Shown piece by piece: positions 1 through 10,888 of a stretch of DNA of 64,000 nucleotides. How positions within the stretch are numbered: the stretch's first letter is position 1; every line of letters begins with the position of its first letter. Below the pieces are notes generated by a model, which saw nothing but the letters and a program-made list of their open reading frames with translations, made no database searches and had not been told where the DNA came from. The position numbers were made by a program, and so were the translations under genes. The DNA lies in contig CM077007.1 of the NCBI GenBank assembly GCA_039090855.1, positions 18,401,515 to 18,465,514 on the forward strand. Reading direction: 5' to 3'. The DNA is from Macrothele yani. Lineage: Eukaryota > Arthropoda > Arachnida > Araneae > Macrothelidae.

Positions 1-815
1 ACAGCGACTGTCTTTAAACAGGAAGGAGGTACCAGACGTTTTGTGGGTTCCAATGACTATATCCCACCTATTATCAATGTGATGAACCATTTATGTAAGA
101 AATATTGAAGCTTCGGTGTAAGAACTTCTAACATTTTTTCACTTATAAAACAGGACCACGATAAAGTTTGTAATAGCAACAGACATGGTATATATTGTAT
201 ACCTTTACAACCTGACCTACTATCTGACAAAGAACTTGTTTATATAGGTTCTACACTACAGACGTTAGGTGCGAGACTATCAGAACATCAGTACGACATA
301 AGAACGGGGCCAACGTCAACCGCCCTGGCACGTACTGTGACTCAAGGTCAATACACCCCATGTTGGGATAATATAAAACATTTCGCCTTATCTGTTAACA
401 GATGTGATACCTTATTTACTGAGTCATTGTTCATCACCTTGTTTGCTGATATATGTTGCAATGATGATCTTCCTAGCAACATACCACAACCATGGCGACT
501 CTGTCTTGGTGTTTTTATATTAATGTTTTATCTGTCTGTGTGAAATGGTATGTATGCCTTTTTTTTTTCTTTTCCATTTGTGTCTTGGGGGGTGTGGGGT
601 GTGTGGGGTGTAAGGAGGTGTGTGTGTGGGGGGTGGGTGGGTGAACAACCAGTGCATGATGGACGTGGTCTGTTTATATATATCTCTCTGCTCTCGGTAC
701 ATCGATGGCACTTACGGCTTGAGAATGAGCTTGGAGCAAGTTCAAAAGATCTCTCCATTTTAAGTTCTTCGGCATTTATATCTGTGCATGTGTTTTTAGT
801 GTAAATAAACATCAT
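1..815 (+). pseudogene. Penelope-like element, 3' end with GIY-YIG endonuclease
   Basis: Translation of the first ~490 bases gives the C-terminal part of a Penelope-like retroelement protein. A stretch with GVRTSNIFSLIKQDHDKV leads into a GIY-YIG nuclease domain: HGIYCIPL, then VYIGSTLQTLGARLSEHQYD about 20 residues later, and a tail ending near NIPQPWR. In this family the nuclease nicks the target for reverse transcription. A stop (TGA near base 108) interrupts the frame, so the copy is dead. The RT part would lie upstream of the window. The 3' untranslated part runs on to a hammerhead-like motif at 716-753 and an AATAAA at about 803. The element family is confident; the exact 3' boundary is inferred. 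Confidence 0.85.
716..753 (+). ncRNA. Degenerate hammerhead-ribozyme-like motif of the PLE terminal repeat
   Basis: A 7-bp stem (GAGCTTG, loop GAG, CAAGTTC, one G-U pair) is followed by AAAAGATCTC. The same layout occurs at 52222-52253. The upstream CUGANGA core is degraded to CTTGAGA and the GAAA box to AAAA, so activity is unlikely. Hammerhead motifs are known from PLE terminal repeats; assignment here rests on structure and position. Confidence 0.45.
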
Positions 816-1194
816 TTTTAACTACAGCATGTGTATTAGATGGACATTTTTAGTGGATTGTGCTGAGACAGAGGTGACTTATTATTGATTTCAGTAGAAG
901 GAACTGGTGAAAAAGAATAGGCTGTTCTTATATTCCCCATCTCTAACTCCAACAGCACTAGCTTATACAAATAATGTGAAGAATAGAACTGATACGAATT
1001 CAACTGTGTTTCAAGCAACAAATAACTTGAAACCACGTATAATCCAACTTGTAATGGTAATAAATTAGCCATCAAAATGACTTCAACTTTAGAGGAGCTG
1101 ATTGATCGTTTTTACAAAATGACATGTTAGTATTAAGTGACAAAGCCACATGGTAAATAAGTCCATCAATTGAAACTGTGTGATAAGCAGAGTA
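816..1194. other. Unassigned AT-rich spacer
   Basis: No coding potential, terminal repeat or RNA gene was recognised between the PLE end and the Tc1 remnant. Confidence 0.5.
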
Positions 1195-1466
1195 TGCACT
1201 AAGTTAACTTTGCATTAGGAACAGCACCCCCATTTTATTGAACATTTGTGGGATATGCTAGAATGGGGTGTGAGAACTGTTTATCCTCCTCCACAGAATG
1301 AGTGTGAACTGACTGAGGTACTGCAGCGGACATGAGTCAAGTTGTGCGTGGAGGATGTTTGGCACCTTGTAGAATCAGTTCCTAAGTGTCTACTAGCTAT
1401 TATTGCACAGAAAGGTAGGTCAACACATTATTAGGTAGGTGTTCCTAATGCAAAGCTAACTCCGTG
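1195..1466 (+). mobile_element. Internally deleted Tc1-like transposon
   Basis: Inverted termini of about 23 bp (right copy, read inwards, CACGGAGTTAGCTTTGCATT; left copy slightly diverged) enclose about 220 bp. TA dinucleotides flank both ends (1193-1194 and 1467-1468). The inside translates as the end of a Tc1 transposase: IEHLWDMLEWGVRTVYPPP, ending in VWHLVESVPKCLLAIIAQKG and a stop, with one internal TGA. The catalytic E region (IEHLW) is present but the DNA-binding half and both Asp residues are gone. This is a non-autonomous remnant. Confidence 0.75.
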
Positions 1467-1639
1467 TAAAGGCATTCCATTTGACTGCCAAAACATAATG
1501 GAATAGTTTAGGCGTTGTATTTGCTAGGTGAACTGTTGAGCTTTGCTGAAATTTTTAAATGCATTTTCCTACAGTGCAAAAAGATGCTGATTAATGATTC
1601 ACTAGAAGTTTTCTTGTTTAGTTAATGAATGATTGTTTT

Positions 1640-2586
1640 CAGGGGTGGATTTGGTCGACGAAACCAGGCCTGGAATTTTAATCTTGTGGTCTACTACAGA
1701 AACACATGTGCTCACAAGGGAACTCTCATAAATTTCCTCATGATAAAAAAAATTCTCTTGGCTCCTGGGTGACTGAGAACTGTTGAATTATACACTGTAT
1801 AACTAATGTAGTCGTGAACAAATTTTAGCAGCAATTTAAGGGTGAAAGAATTTTAAAAACCCACTCATGACTGAATGGAGCATGTCAAACCATGCTCAAA
1901 ACAGGGTGTTTTACCAGATAATTGTATGTATTTGCTCACTGACTGTCTACTGAGCAACAGTATTTGTACCACCTCCTTGAATAAATGCCTTTTTTAAGTC
2001 TACCCGTTATTTTGACTCACGAACTACCATTTTGATCCATGAACCAGTACTGGTAGATCGTTGTTTCTTTTAAGATAAATGTGAGTGGGACACAGATTAT
2101 GGAACATCTCTGCCGAAGAATCACTTTGTGCTCTGTCTGCATGTGGGTAAAGGTGTGGGGATAATGGACCATGAAACCTCCTTCAAGATTACAGAAGTAG
2201 GGGTAGGCCATACTAAAGTCCTTTTGGCTCAGAGTCCAATGACCTACACTTAACCGTAGTTAGATTAATTTATTTATAACAGCTTGCTTGGTCAGGTGAC
2301 AAATTTCTTACTGGAGTACAGAGAATTTTGCTTTGTCATTTTACAGCAAATGCCCAACTTATATCTATATATAGATAGATAGATAGAATGAAACACCATT
2401 TGTTTTAAGACAATAGCTTTTTAGACAGATAATATAAAGCTCAAATGAATCTAACGATTTTTATTCATAAGTTCCAAAACAATTATTTGCTCTTTCCAGA
2501 CAAACAGGGTACGAGAAGTAGTGGGCCATTTCTCGAGTGGTCCACCGGGAAATATCCCAGTGGCGCGGTGGGCCAATCCACCCCTG
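1640..2586. mobile_element. hAT-like non-autonomous transposon, copy 1
   Basis: The ends are inverted repeats starting CAGGGGTGGATTTGG on the left and CAGGGGTGGATTGGCC read inwards from the right. The flanks are ATTGTTTT (1632-1639) and ATTGTTGG (2587-2594), an 8-bp target duplication with two changes. CAGGG-type termini with 8-bp duplications are typical of hAT elements. No transposase frame was recognised in the 947 bp, so it would need a partner's enzyme. The right 135 bp occurs again in inverted form at 5045-5188. Confidence 0.7.
2361..2389. repeat. TAGA microsatellite
   Basis: A short TATATATAGATAGATAGATAG run lies inside the hAT-like element. Confidence 0.8.
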
Positions 2587-4361
2587 ATTGTTGGCTTTCA
2601 TAGTTCATGAATCAGGGTGGGATGATTAAGAAAGAGATCCTAGCATGCCCACATTCTTGGGATAAAGTAGCAGTCACAGCTGTACTCTTGTACAGAATTT
2701 GTGAGTGTTAGCAAAAGAAGATTGCTGGCTGTGGAATGTGTTTACCTTTTTACCATTTGTGTTATTATGAGGACAGGTAAATTCTAGTTCTTGTACTGTA
2801 GTGTGCCTAATGTTATAAACAATGAAACAAGTAATGAGAGTATTAATTAAGCAGGTCAGTGAAAGAATCAATGGTTTTGATATAAAGTTATTTGAATGCA
2901 GTTTTTGTACACGATTTTTTTGGAATGAGAAGCTTTTGTGATATTTGTTCTTTTAATTTTAAATGCAAGTAAAAATCAGGTTATCGTTTCATTCATACTG
3001 GCTCATAAATGCATGTAAATTTGTAATTTACAGGTCCAAATCATGGAGATTTACAGCGAAAAATGTACACACATTTTCAAATATGTGAATTTATAAAAAA
3101 AAATGCTTTAAAAATTATAGCAGTAAAATGTGTTTTAAAAAATTTTCCTATAAAATTTACCAGCTTGAGCGCAACACTGTCATTGAAGTTTGTGGCAAAC
3201 ATCGCTCTATTGTGCAGGAAAAGTAATTAGCAGCCATTCATTTAGCATCCATGTGAATCTTAGTCTTACTTGTGTTAGTCGGCAATAACAATGGCTCACT
3301 GCTATAACAAGAAAGGCATCTCCAGATAGATATCAGCATGCTTTCTGTTTCAGTCACAGAAGGCATTTCATTGAACATTCCAGAAAATCACAAAATCCAT
3401 AGTCACAAGAGTATCATTTTAAAAATGTGAATGCACTGAATTCAATTTTGTTTGCCATAAATATATATCTGTTTGGGTAAAGTATTTGTTCAACACAAAA
3501 CTTCTTTAATCTCTTATCTTGGAAGGTTATTCATATTTTCCGTAATCTTTTAAACATTCTTTTGTGTGTGTGTGTGTATTTTTCTGTTGGACATGGTAAG
3601 CAGGTATTTTGACCCATGCAGAGTATTGCTTTTATTGCTCTGTGTTTATAGTTGCTAAAATTTATTTAAAAATGTATTTAAAATGATATAAAAAGTACTT
3701 TTCTACAAAAAGTAATTGTCTTTAAAACTTATCTGGTTGAAGACAATATTAAATCCATATCATTATATCTCATGTGATTCTATCATAAAGTTCACATACA
3801 ATTACGTGACCACAAGGTTCTTCAGGAAGACGCTTTAACGTCTGTAAATTCTGTTTTACACGTTCTGTAAAGTGGATACAGTCTGTGGTGGTGCATTAAC
3901 TTATTCAATTAAAATATAAATCGGTTAGAAGTCCTAAAGATGTTACTTTCGGAAGTGCGTGTTCAGTCCAACGTCAGTAGTTATTGAGTTTCTTTGTCCA
4001 AAGTTGTATCTTGCTTCAATATGGTCAGTTGTTACGGTTAGTTCAAGAGCCATTTCGTTATAAGTTGTACCCTACTTCGGATTTGTCCAGATGTTAGGGT
4101 TAGCTCCATTCTGGCTGTGTCGACATCATATTGAATGGGTTAAGGTTTCCAGATAATAATTAAAGATTCTTGAGTTTAGAGTTACTATTTACATACAACT
4201 TGAAGTTCCACGTCGTACTTGGCCTTTAGGGCTATCTCGTCAATGCTGCACTCTCTTGGAAATGCTGAGGAAGTCTTCAAAGTTTGGTCAGGTTCATAAA
4301 AAATTTAAAAGCTTTAAAAGGTTCCAGTTAAAATCGTTATATACACCACCTCATACCATCC
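2587..4361. other. Gene-free stretch
   Basis: AT-rich DNA with a short GT repeat near 3563-3578. No exon or transposase was recognised. Bases 3815-3961 recur in inverted form at 5189-5335. Confidence 0.5.
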
Positions 4362-5009
4362 ACAGTCTCAATCACCGGACGCGCGTTTCACCTAGGCTCT
4401 ACCCTGGCATTTTCAACTGAGACTTCAGACCCTCTGTCGAAGTCTGCTGTCTGAAAGTCTCATGTCCACAGTGCGCATGTTCCCCATTTAACCCATTGCC
4501 AATGCCATCTAGTGTCAGGTCACATCAACTTTATCTTCATCTATGTCATTCTCACTCTTCCTTTTTCTCTTCTTCTCTCTCCTCTCCCTATTCCATTTCT
4601 TCTCAGTTTCGATCAGGTTCCTCCAAGCGTACGAAAGGTTGTATGGACTGTTATTATTGCAGTTAAATGGTTTGGTCTTATTTATTATTACTGCTTCTGC
4701 TATTTGTATTGTTCTCATATTATTCTGCTGGTTTAATATTGTAATTCCTTCCCAATGGGGTATACATTGACTATCCAAACAGAAGTCAATAAGTGCTGTT
4801 TTATTCTCTCTTCTGCTCCAGTTCTTCATGTGTTCAGTCAATCTGATTTTAATATTTCTTTTTGTACTGACTATATATTGGTTGACTATCACAGAAAGAC
4901 CCCAATCTTACAAAAAGCGGGTGTCTACTCTATACCAATAATAATCAAAATAAAATCGTCAACCAATATATAAGCAGTACAAAAAGAAATATTAAAATCA
5001 GATTGACCG
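4362..5009. pseudogene. Penelope-like element fragments, head-to-head, with endonuclease remnant
   Basis: On the minus strand, 4887 down to 4515 translates as a PLE endonuclease tail: YIVSTKRNIKIRLTEHMKNW, then ENKTALIDFCLDSQ, HWEGITIL and PYNLSYAWRNLIE. The glycine of YIG is replaced by valine. On the plus strand, 4906-4970 gives KAGVYSIP, the matching GIY part, and 4953-5007 repeats 4836-4887 in inverted orientation. So two opposed pieces of one family meet around 4890-4950. Both are short and broken. The family call rests on the YIG-x-TKR and LTEH motifs. Confidence 0.7.
4379..4438 (-). ncRNA. Possible degraded hammerhead motif
   Basis: On the minus strand CTGAAG (4433-4438) precedes a G/C-rich partly self-complementary stretch and then GAAACGCGCGTC (4378-4389). 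GAAAC followed closely by GTC is usual in PLE hammerheads, but the CUGANGA box is incomplete and stem II is irregular. Confidence 0.3.
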
Positions 5010-5335
5010 AACACCCCGATTCATGAACTATGTAAGCCAACAATCAGGAGTGGATTGGCCCACCGCGACACCGGGATATTTCCCGGTGGACCACTCGAGA
5101 AATGGCCCACTACTTCTCGTATCCTGTTTGTCTGGATTGTCTGGAAAGAGCGAATAATTGTTTTAAAACTTATGAATAAAAATCGTTACACGCACTTCCG
5201 TAAGTAACATCTTTAGGACTTCTAACCGATTTATATTTTAATTGAATAAGTTAATGCACCACCACAGACTGTATCCACTTTACAGAATGTGTAAAACAGA
5301 ATTTACAGACATTAAAGCGTCTTCCTGAAGAATTA
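5010..5335 (-). repeat. Inverted mosaic copy of 2452-2618 and 3815-3961
   Basis: Bases 5010-5188 are the reverse complement of about 2452-2618, including the right end of the hAT-like element and its flank. Bases 5189-5335 are the reverse complement of 3815-3961. The two source segments are 1.2 kb apart at the source locus but directly joined here, at 5188/5189. Confidence 0.8.
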
Positions 5336-5868
5336 AATTAATAGTTCTTAGTAAAATCCACACTCTTTTACAGTCCAAAGGCAAGTTTTTTTTGGTGTTC
5401 TGACTTAAATCTTGGCTCAGTGGAAGCACATTTTTAAAGAAAAAGGTGTCTGATAGAAGTCAGAAGGAAAGGAAATGCCATTCCTCTTTTGGTGACTATC
5501 ACACCACATAATTTGGGGTTTTCACATTGGTTGCACTGTATCTTCATTGTTTTCTGGTGGTTTTCTCTCATTGCTGGTTTAGTGGTAAGGTAGTTTTTGC
5601 GGTGCCATCTATTGAGAAATCTTAAACATTTGTTAAAGTATTTGTTAAAACATTTAAAAAATGCATTTGTGAATGCACTTTTTATTGTATGCCAAGCTGC
5701 CATTACATTATTGTGACTTATTAAGCATAATGTGGTTGCCAAATGGATCACCCTTCCTGTGCACAGCATTGCTTATAGAGACTTGGTTGGCAGTGTCATG
5801 TTTTCCAGTAAATTTTATGGGGAATATTTTTTAAAAGCATTTTAAAACTAGTATGAAATGCTGTGACA
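5336..5868. other. Unassigned; weak minus-strand frame of 111 codons
   Basis: The minus strand is open from 5769 to 5434. It contains NNVMAAWHTIKSAFTNAFFKCF, broken here as NNVMAAWHTIKS and AFTNAFFKCF, which faintly recalls the end of Tigger/pogo DDE transposases. I cannot support a function. Confidence 0.25.
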
Positions 5869-5876
5869 ATTATAAC

Positions 5877-6752
5877 CATGGTTGGACTGGATACGACTGA
5901 TCGGCCCATATGTTTTTTTATTAATTATGTTAATATAGACACTGCCGCTCCTGACTACGCATATTTGGATAAAAATAAGCATCTAAAGCACGCAAGTAAA
6001 GTAAACAAATCCACATTTAGAACATTGGACCTGTGTGCATATCGTATATATGTGACCAACTCTAAATCTGTCGTGCCTGCATCGATTACCTGTACTTGTA
6101 TAAACTTGATCACCATTACATACCATAATTTTAGGCAACTACTACCCCCTCATCCCTCCTTTAAAAAAAAAAAAAAGGCTAGTTAATCTTCATTCTTGTG
6201 CTTTCAAATAAAATTGCAAAAAAATCACAAAATGGTTTAAACTCCTAAATATGACATTTTGTCTCACAGGGTCAGTAGTTGTCTGCGGATTGAAAACTGA
6301 AACCTCTACATATATAGTTTTGCCTGTTCAGGTGCTGGTAGCAGACACCGCATCATTAGATGGGTATTACTATTTTATAGAAAAGGATAATGTGACGTAT
6401 GTGGTTATTCATAACAGCATTCCACCTCAGACATTACGGAATGTATGAGAATGAAAGAGTCTGAGGTAAAACTCCATATTGAGCACCAACAACCCAGCGA
6501 TGGAATGTGGGGGTGGAAGAATATCTCACATTCACAGTAACATAAATCCTTAGTTGGCATAATATAATTTCAAGAGATGTCAGCCTGAAAAGCTTTCACC
6601 AACGGTCTGAAACTACACACACAAAGTTATGAGACAATATATTGTTTACCAAATTCGAATAATGCAATTTTGAAAACAAACAAACCAACGACGACGCTGC
6701 AGCAGCGGCCCACTGCGCAATCGCACTCGCACAACTGGCCAATCCAACCCTG
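5877..6752. mobile_element. hAT-like non-autonomous transposon, copy 2
   Basis: The flanks are perfect 8-bp direct repeats ATTATAAC (5869-5876 and 6753-6760). The termini are CATGGTTGGACTGG and, read inwards from the right, CAGGGTTGGATTGGCC. They resemble the element at 1640-2586, so the two may be one family. The 876 bp contain no convincing transposase. Perfect target duplications suggest a relatively undisturbed insertion. Confidence 0.8.
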
Positions 6753-6760
6753 ATTATAAC

Positions 6761-8012
6761 TGTGTGAGCATTTCATATAAATTGCATTTTTGAATGAACA
6801 TGCATCCAGAGATTGTGTTAACGATTGGGCAGGCGTATTTCACACATCAAAAATGTAAATTACTTCCTAAGAAAATTGAGTCTTATTTTTACTGCTCCAA
6901 AAATTATCCATCCTGATTTAAAAACTGGCCTCCAAGGGTTTTTTTAAGCATTATCATTACTATTTTCTTTTTTTTTACCTTGACTGTTTAACACAATAGT
7001 AGCTCCATCGAGAACATAATTCCACCTCCACCCCCGCTCTGCCTCTTCTTGGTTTCGCATATCTTGGGCTGCAGAAAAACACAACCCCAAAGGCTCGAGG
7101 CTTTGTGGAAAAAAAAATGTTCTATCTATCAGTGCTTGAAAAATACCATGCCCAAGATGTCCAGGGGCACCTAAATTATTATTTAGTCTGGGCAGGTAAA
7201 TAAAAATCTAATTGCCTGATACAGGCAACTAAATTTGAAAATAAAGTTTTGAATAAAATTTGCTACTACAAGAAAAAAGACAGTCGTTGCATGTTGTGTT
7301 TCATTTCGCTGCTAATCCCCGGAAATTGTATTATTTTTAGAGATTGCCAAGAACAGAAGAACATCACTTCTTTAATCATATTAAGCTCTAGGTCCAGAAA
7401 TTGTAACCATATGCAGTTTTGCTCTAAATGTTAATAGTCAGCGGTGGGATGTATGCCTCCTGATAGAACTAGCCACCGCTGTTAAGTGACAAAGGGCAAA
7501 ATCTTTAACGAAAGGAACATGGCAGAATCACTAAGTTTCTCAAATACCAGTTTCGTCATGATACAATTTCAGCATCATCTAAAAACTTGAGATATACACC
7601 CTTCTGCACATTGAACATTTTGAATACAGACCCTTAAAATGAAAATGCAAAATATTTAAAAAATAATTCATATTTAACTTAATAAAAAAATAATTAGGGT
7701 TCTGATTTGTTTTCTTAAAAGATAAATTTTCCTGGGCATCCAGCTTTTACTGCTTGGACAGGTAAATAATTTCTGCACATGCCCAGCAGAGCATGCAACT
7801 TTTCAGATTTTTTTTTCAAGCCCTGTCTATGTCACAGCTTGTGAAGAGAAATTCCAGTGACCTTCAGTTCTGCTGCTACTGTGCCCAGCTACAAAAGGCT
7901 AGTAGGGTGCGTGTGTGCCAGCCCGAATGAAATGGAGGGAAGGCTACATTTTTTACAAGAGTTCTGAAGGTTTATAGACAGAATTGTTGAAAAAGTAAAC
8001 AGTAAAAAAAAT
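6761..8012. other. Gene-free stretch
   Basis: AT-rich DNA without recognised coding sequence, terminal repeats or RNA genes. Confidence 0.5.
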
Positions 8013-8034
8013 ATATATATAAATATATATATAT

Positions 8035-9400
8035 CATCATCATCATCATTGTCAACCATTATCAATCCACTGCTGGACGAAGGTCTCCCCAAGTTTCCTC
8101 CACAACGGTCTGTCTTGTGCCAGTCTCCTCCATGTCACCCCTGCATACTTTCGAATTTCATCCACCCATCTCCCATGTGGTCTTCTTCTGGGTCTTTTCC
8201 TGTCCCTTGGAATCCAATCTAAAATTTCGGCTGTCCATCGATGATCTGTCCTTCTGGCAGTATGTCCAGCCCATTGCCATTTCAGGGATTTAACTCTGAT
8301 CATGATGTCTTCCACTCTTGTCATTTTTCGGATCCACGAGTTCCTCTTCTTATCTCTCCTGGTTACACCAAGTATGCACCTCTCCATGCTACTTTGAGTT
8401 GTCTGCAGCCTTTGTATGCCTCTTTTAGTTAAGGTCCACGTCTCTGCACCATACGTAAGCACTGGAAGGATGCATTGATCAAACACTTTTCTTTTAAGAC
8501 ATAATGGCATATTGCTCTTGAAAATTATGCTGTTTCTTCCAAAAGCTCTCCAGGCAAGTTTTGTACGCCGATTAATTTCTTCATCAATGTGACCCTCACT
8601 TGATATCTGCTGTCCAAGATAAACGTACGTATCTGTTATCTCCAGCTTTTCTCCATCAATCGATAAATTTTCATTTCTTGTAAAAGCATTGAACATCACT
8701 TTTGTCTTCTGAAAGTTCATTTTTAATCCCACTTCTTTACTCTTGTCAGCAAGTTCCTGGATCATACTCTGCAGCTCTGATGGGCTAGTTGCAAAAATGA
8801 CTACATCATCAACAAAACGAAGGTGGGTTAGATAATCTCCATTAATCTTTATCCCCTTGTTTTCCCAGCTCAGTGACTGAAAAACACCCTCCAATGTGGC
8901 ATTAAAGAGCTTCGGAGATATGGTGTCACCTTGTCTCACTCCCTTTCCAATTTTTATGTGTGTTGTATTTTCAAACAGCCTAATCTTTGCACTTGCATTT
9001 TCATAGATGTTATTAATAATATTAATGTATGCATCTTCAATACCGCAGGTTTTCAGAGCCATTGTAACTGCTGATGGTTTCACCGAATCAAAGGCTTTTT
9101 CATAATCGATAAAAGCCATGCACAATGGAAGTTCATATTCCCTCGCTCTTTCAGTTAGTTCTCTCAGCACATGGATATGATCTATTGTGCTGTAGCCACT
9201 CCTGAATCCAGCTTGTTCTCTCGGTTGAGCCATGTCCAGTGTTACCTTCAAGCAGTGTGAAAGAACTTTAGTGAAGATTTTATAAACTACTGATAGGAGG
9301 CTGATAGGTCTGTAGTTTCCGAGATCCTCAATGTCACCTTTCTTATGTAGCAGGATCATTGTAGCGGTGTTCCAATCCTCAGGAATCTTTCCTTCATTAA

Positions 9401-9405
<5 letters not shown>
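8035..9405 (-). pseudogene. RTE-clade LINE, copy 1: reverse transcriptase
   Basis: The minus strand encodes about 450 open codons of an RTE-type reverse transcriptase. In order it shows GNYRPISLLSVVYK, AFIDYEKAFDS (motif A), GVRQGDTISPKLFN, LRFVDDVVIF (the DD active site, with Val in place of the usual Ala), then the C-terminal region LTYGAETWTLTK, KWQWAGHTARR and GETFVQQWIDNG. The 3' end is marked by a short tail of CAT/ATG triplets and a TA repeat, as usual for RTE elements. The 5' side starts abruptly at CLNEGKIPEDW, so the endonuclease half is missing. The frame is intact, but the copy is 5'-truncated and should not move by itself. It sits directly in the TA tail of copy 2. Confidence 0.9.

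Positions 9406-9437
<32 letters not shown>
9404..9437. repeat. TA microsatellite joining two RTE copies
   Basis: About 16 TA units lie exactly between the truncated 5' end of RTE copy 1 and the 3' end of RTE copy 2, both on the minus strand. Confidence 0.9.
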
Positions 9438-9440
<3 letters not shown>

Positions 9441-10888
9441 ATCCATTATCATTCCACTGCTGGATGAAGGTCTCCCCAAATTTCTTCCACAATTGTCTGT
9501 CTTGGGCCTGTCTCCTCCATGTCACTCCAGCATACTTTCAAATTTCATCCTTCCATATCCCATGGGGTCTTCTTCTGGGTCTTTTCCTGTTCCTCGGAAT
9601 CCAGTCTAAAATTTCGGTTGTCCATTGGTGGTCCATTCTTCTGGCAACATGTTCAGCCCATTGCCATTTCAGTGATTTCACTCTGGTCATGATGTCGTCC
9701 ACCCCTGTCATTTTCCTTATCCACTAGTTCCTCTTCTTATCTTTCCTGGTTACACCAAGCATGCATATCTCCATGCCTCTTTGAGTTGCCTGCAGTCTTC
9801 GTATGTCTTTTTTAGTTAAGGTCCATGTCTCAGCTCCATGCATAAGCACTGGCAGGATGCATTGATTAAACTCTTTTCTTTTGAGACATATTGGCATACT
9901 GCTCTTAAAAATTGCACTGTTTCTTCCAAAAGCTCTCCATCCAAGTTTTATACGCTGATTAATTTCTTCATCAATGTGACCCTCACTTGATATCTGCCGC
10001 CCAAGATAAATGTAGGAATCTGTTGTGTCAAGCTTTTCTCCATCAATCGCCAAATCTTTTGTTTCTTGTAGAAGCATTGTACATCACTTTTGTCTTCTGA
10101 AAGTTCATTTTTAATCCCACTTCTTTACTCTTGTCAGCAAGTTCTTGGATCATACTCTGCAGCTCTGAAGGGGAAGTTGCAAAGATGACTACGTCATCGG
10201 CACAACGAAGGTGAGTTAAGTAATCTCCATTAATCTTTATCCCTTTGTTTTCCCAGTTCAATGATTGAAAGACATTTTGCAATGTGGTGTTAAAGATCTT
10301 GGAAGATATGGTGCCACCTTCTCTCACTCCCTTTCCAATTGTTATTTGTGCTGTATCCTCAAATATCCGAACCTTTGCACTTGCGTTTTCATAGATGTTA
10401 TTAATAATGATAATGTATGCATCTTCAATACCGCAGGATTTCAAAGCCATTGTTACTGCTGATGGTTTCACGGAATCGAAGGCCTTTTCATAGTCAATAA
10501 AAGCCATGCATAGTGGGAGTTCATATTCTCATGTTCTTTCAATTAGTTCTCTCAGTACATGGATATGATCTATTTAGTGCTGTAGCCACTGCTGTATCCA
10601 GCTTGTTCTCTTGGTTGGGCCATGTCTAGTGTTACCTTTAAGCGATGTGAAAGAATCTTAGTGGAGATTTTATAAACCACTTAAAGGAGGCTGATGGGCC
10701 TGTAGTTCCTGAGATCCTCAATGTCACCTTTTTTATGGAGCAATATCATTGTAGCATTGTTCCAATCCTCAGGAATCTTCCCTTCATTAAGACATCTGGT
10801 GAAAACTTGGGCATGTGTAGCTTCAATTTCTCCACTTGCTGCTTGTATAATGTCCACGGCAATTCCATCTTCTCCTGGAGCTCAACCG
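9438..10888 (-). pseudogene. RTE-clade LINE, copy 2: reverse transcriptase
   Basis: Minus-strand RT with AFIDYEKAFDS, GVREGGTISSKIFN (D replaced by G in the usual RQGDTIS motif), LRCADDVVIF and a C-terminal VLMHGAETWTLTK. The frame breaks near 10060, at about 10508-10580 (an inserted stop region), and again after 9724. The copy extends 5' to the region coding for PGEDGIAVDI near 10870 and ends 3' at the TA repeat at 9437. It meets copy 3 head to head at 10888/10889. Dead by several lesions. Confidence 0.85.

Noticed and set aside
8241..8432. Plus-strand frames opposite the RTE reverse transcriptases (also at 10265, 11036, 17310, 20541, 21523 and 63576)
   Set aside because: They recur in every RTE copy and are antisense by-products of the RT frame.
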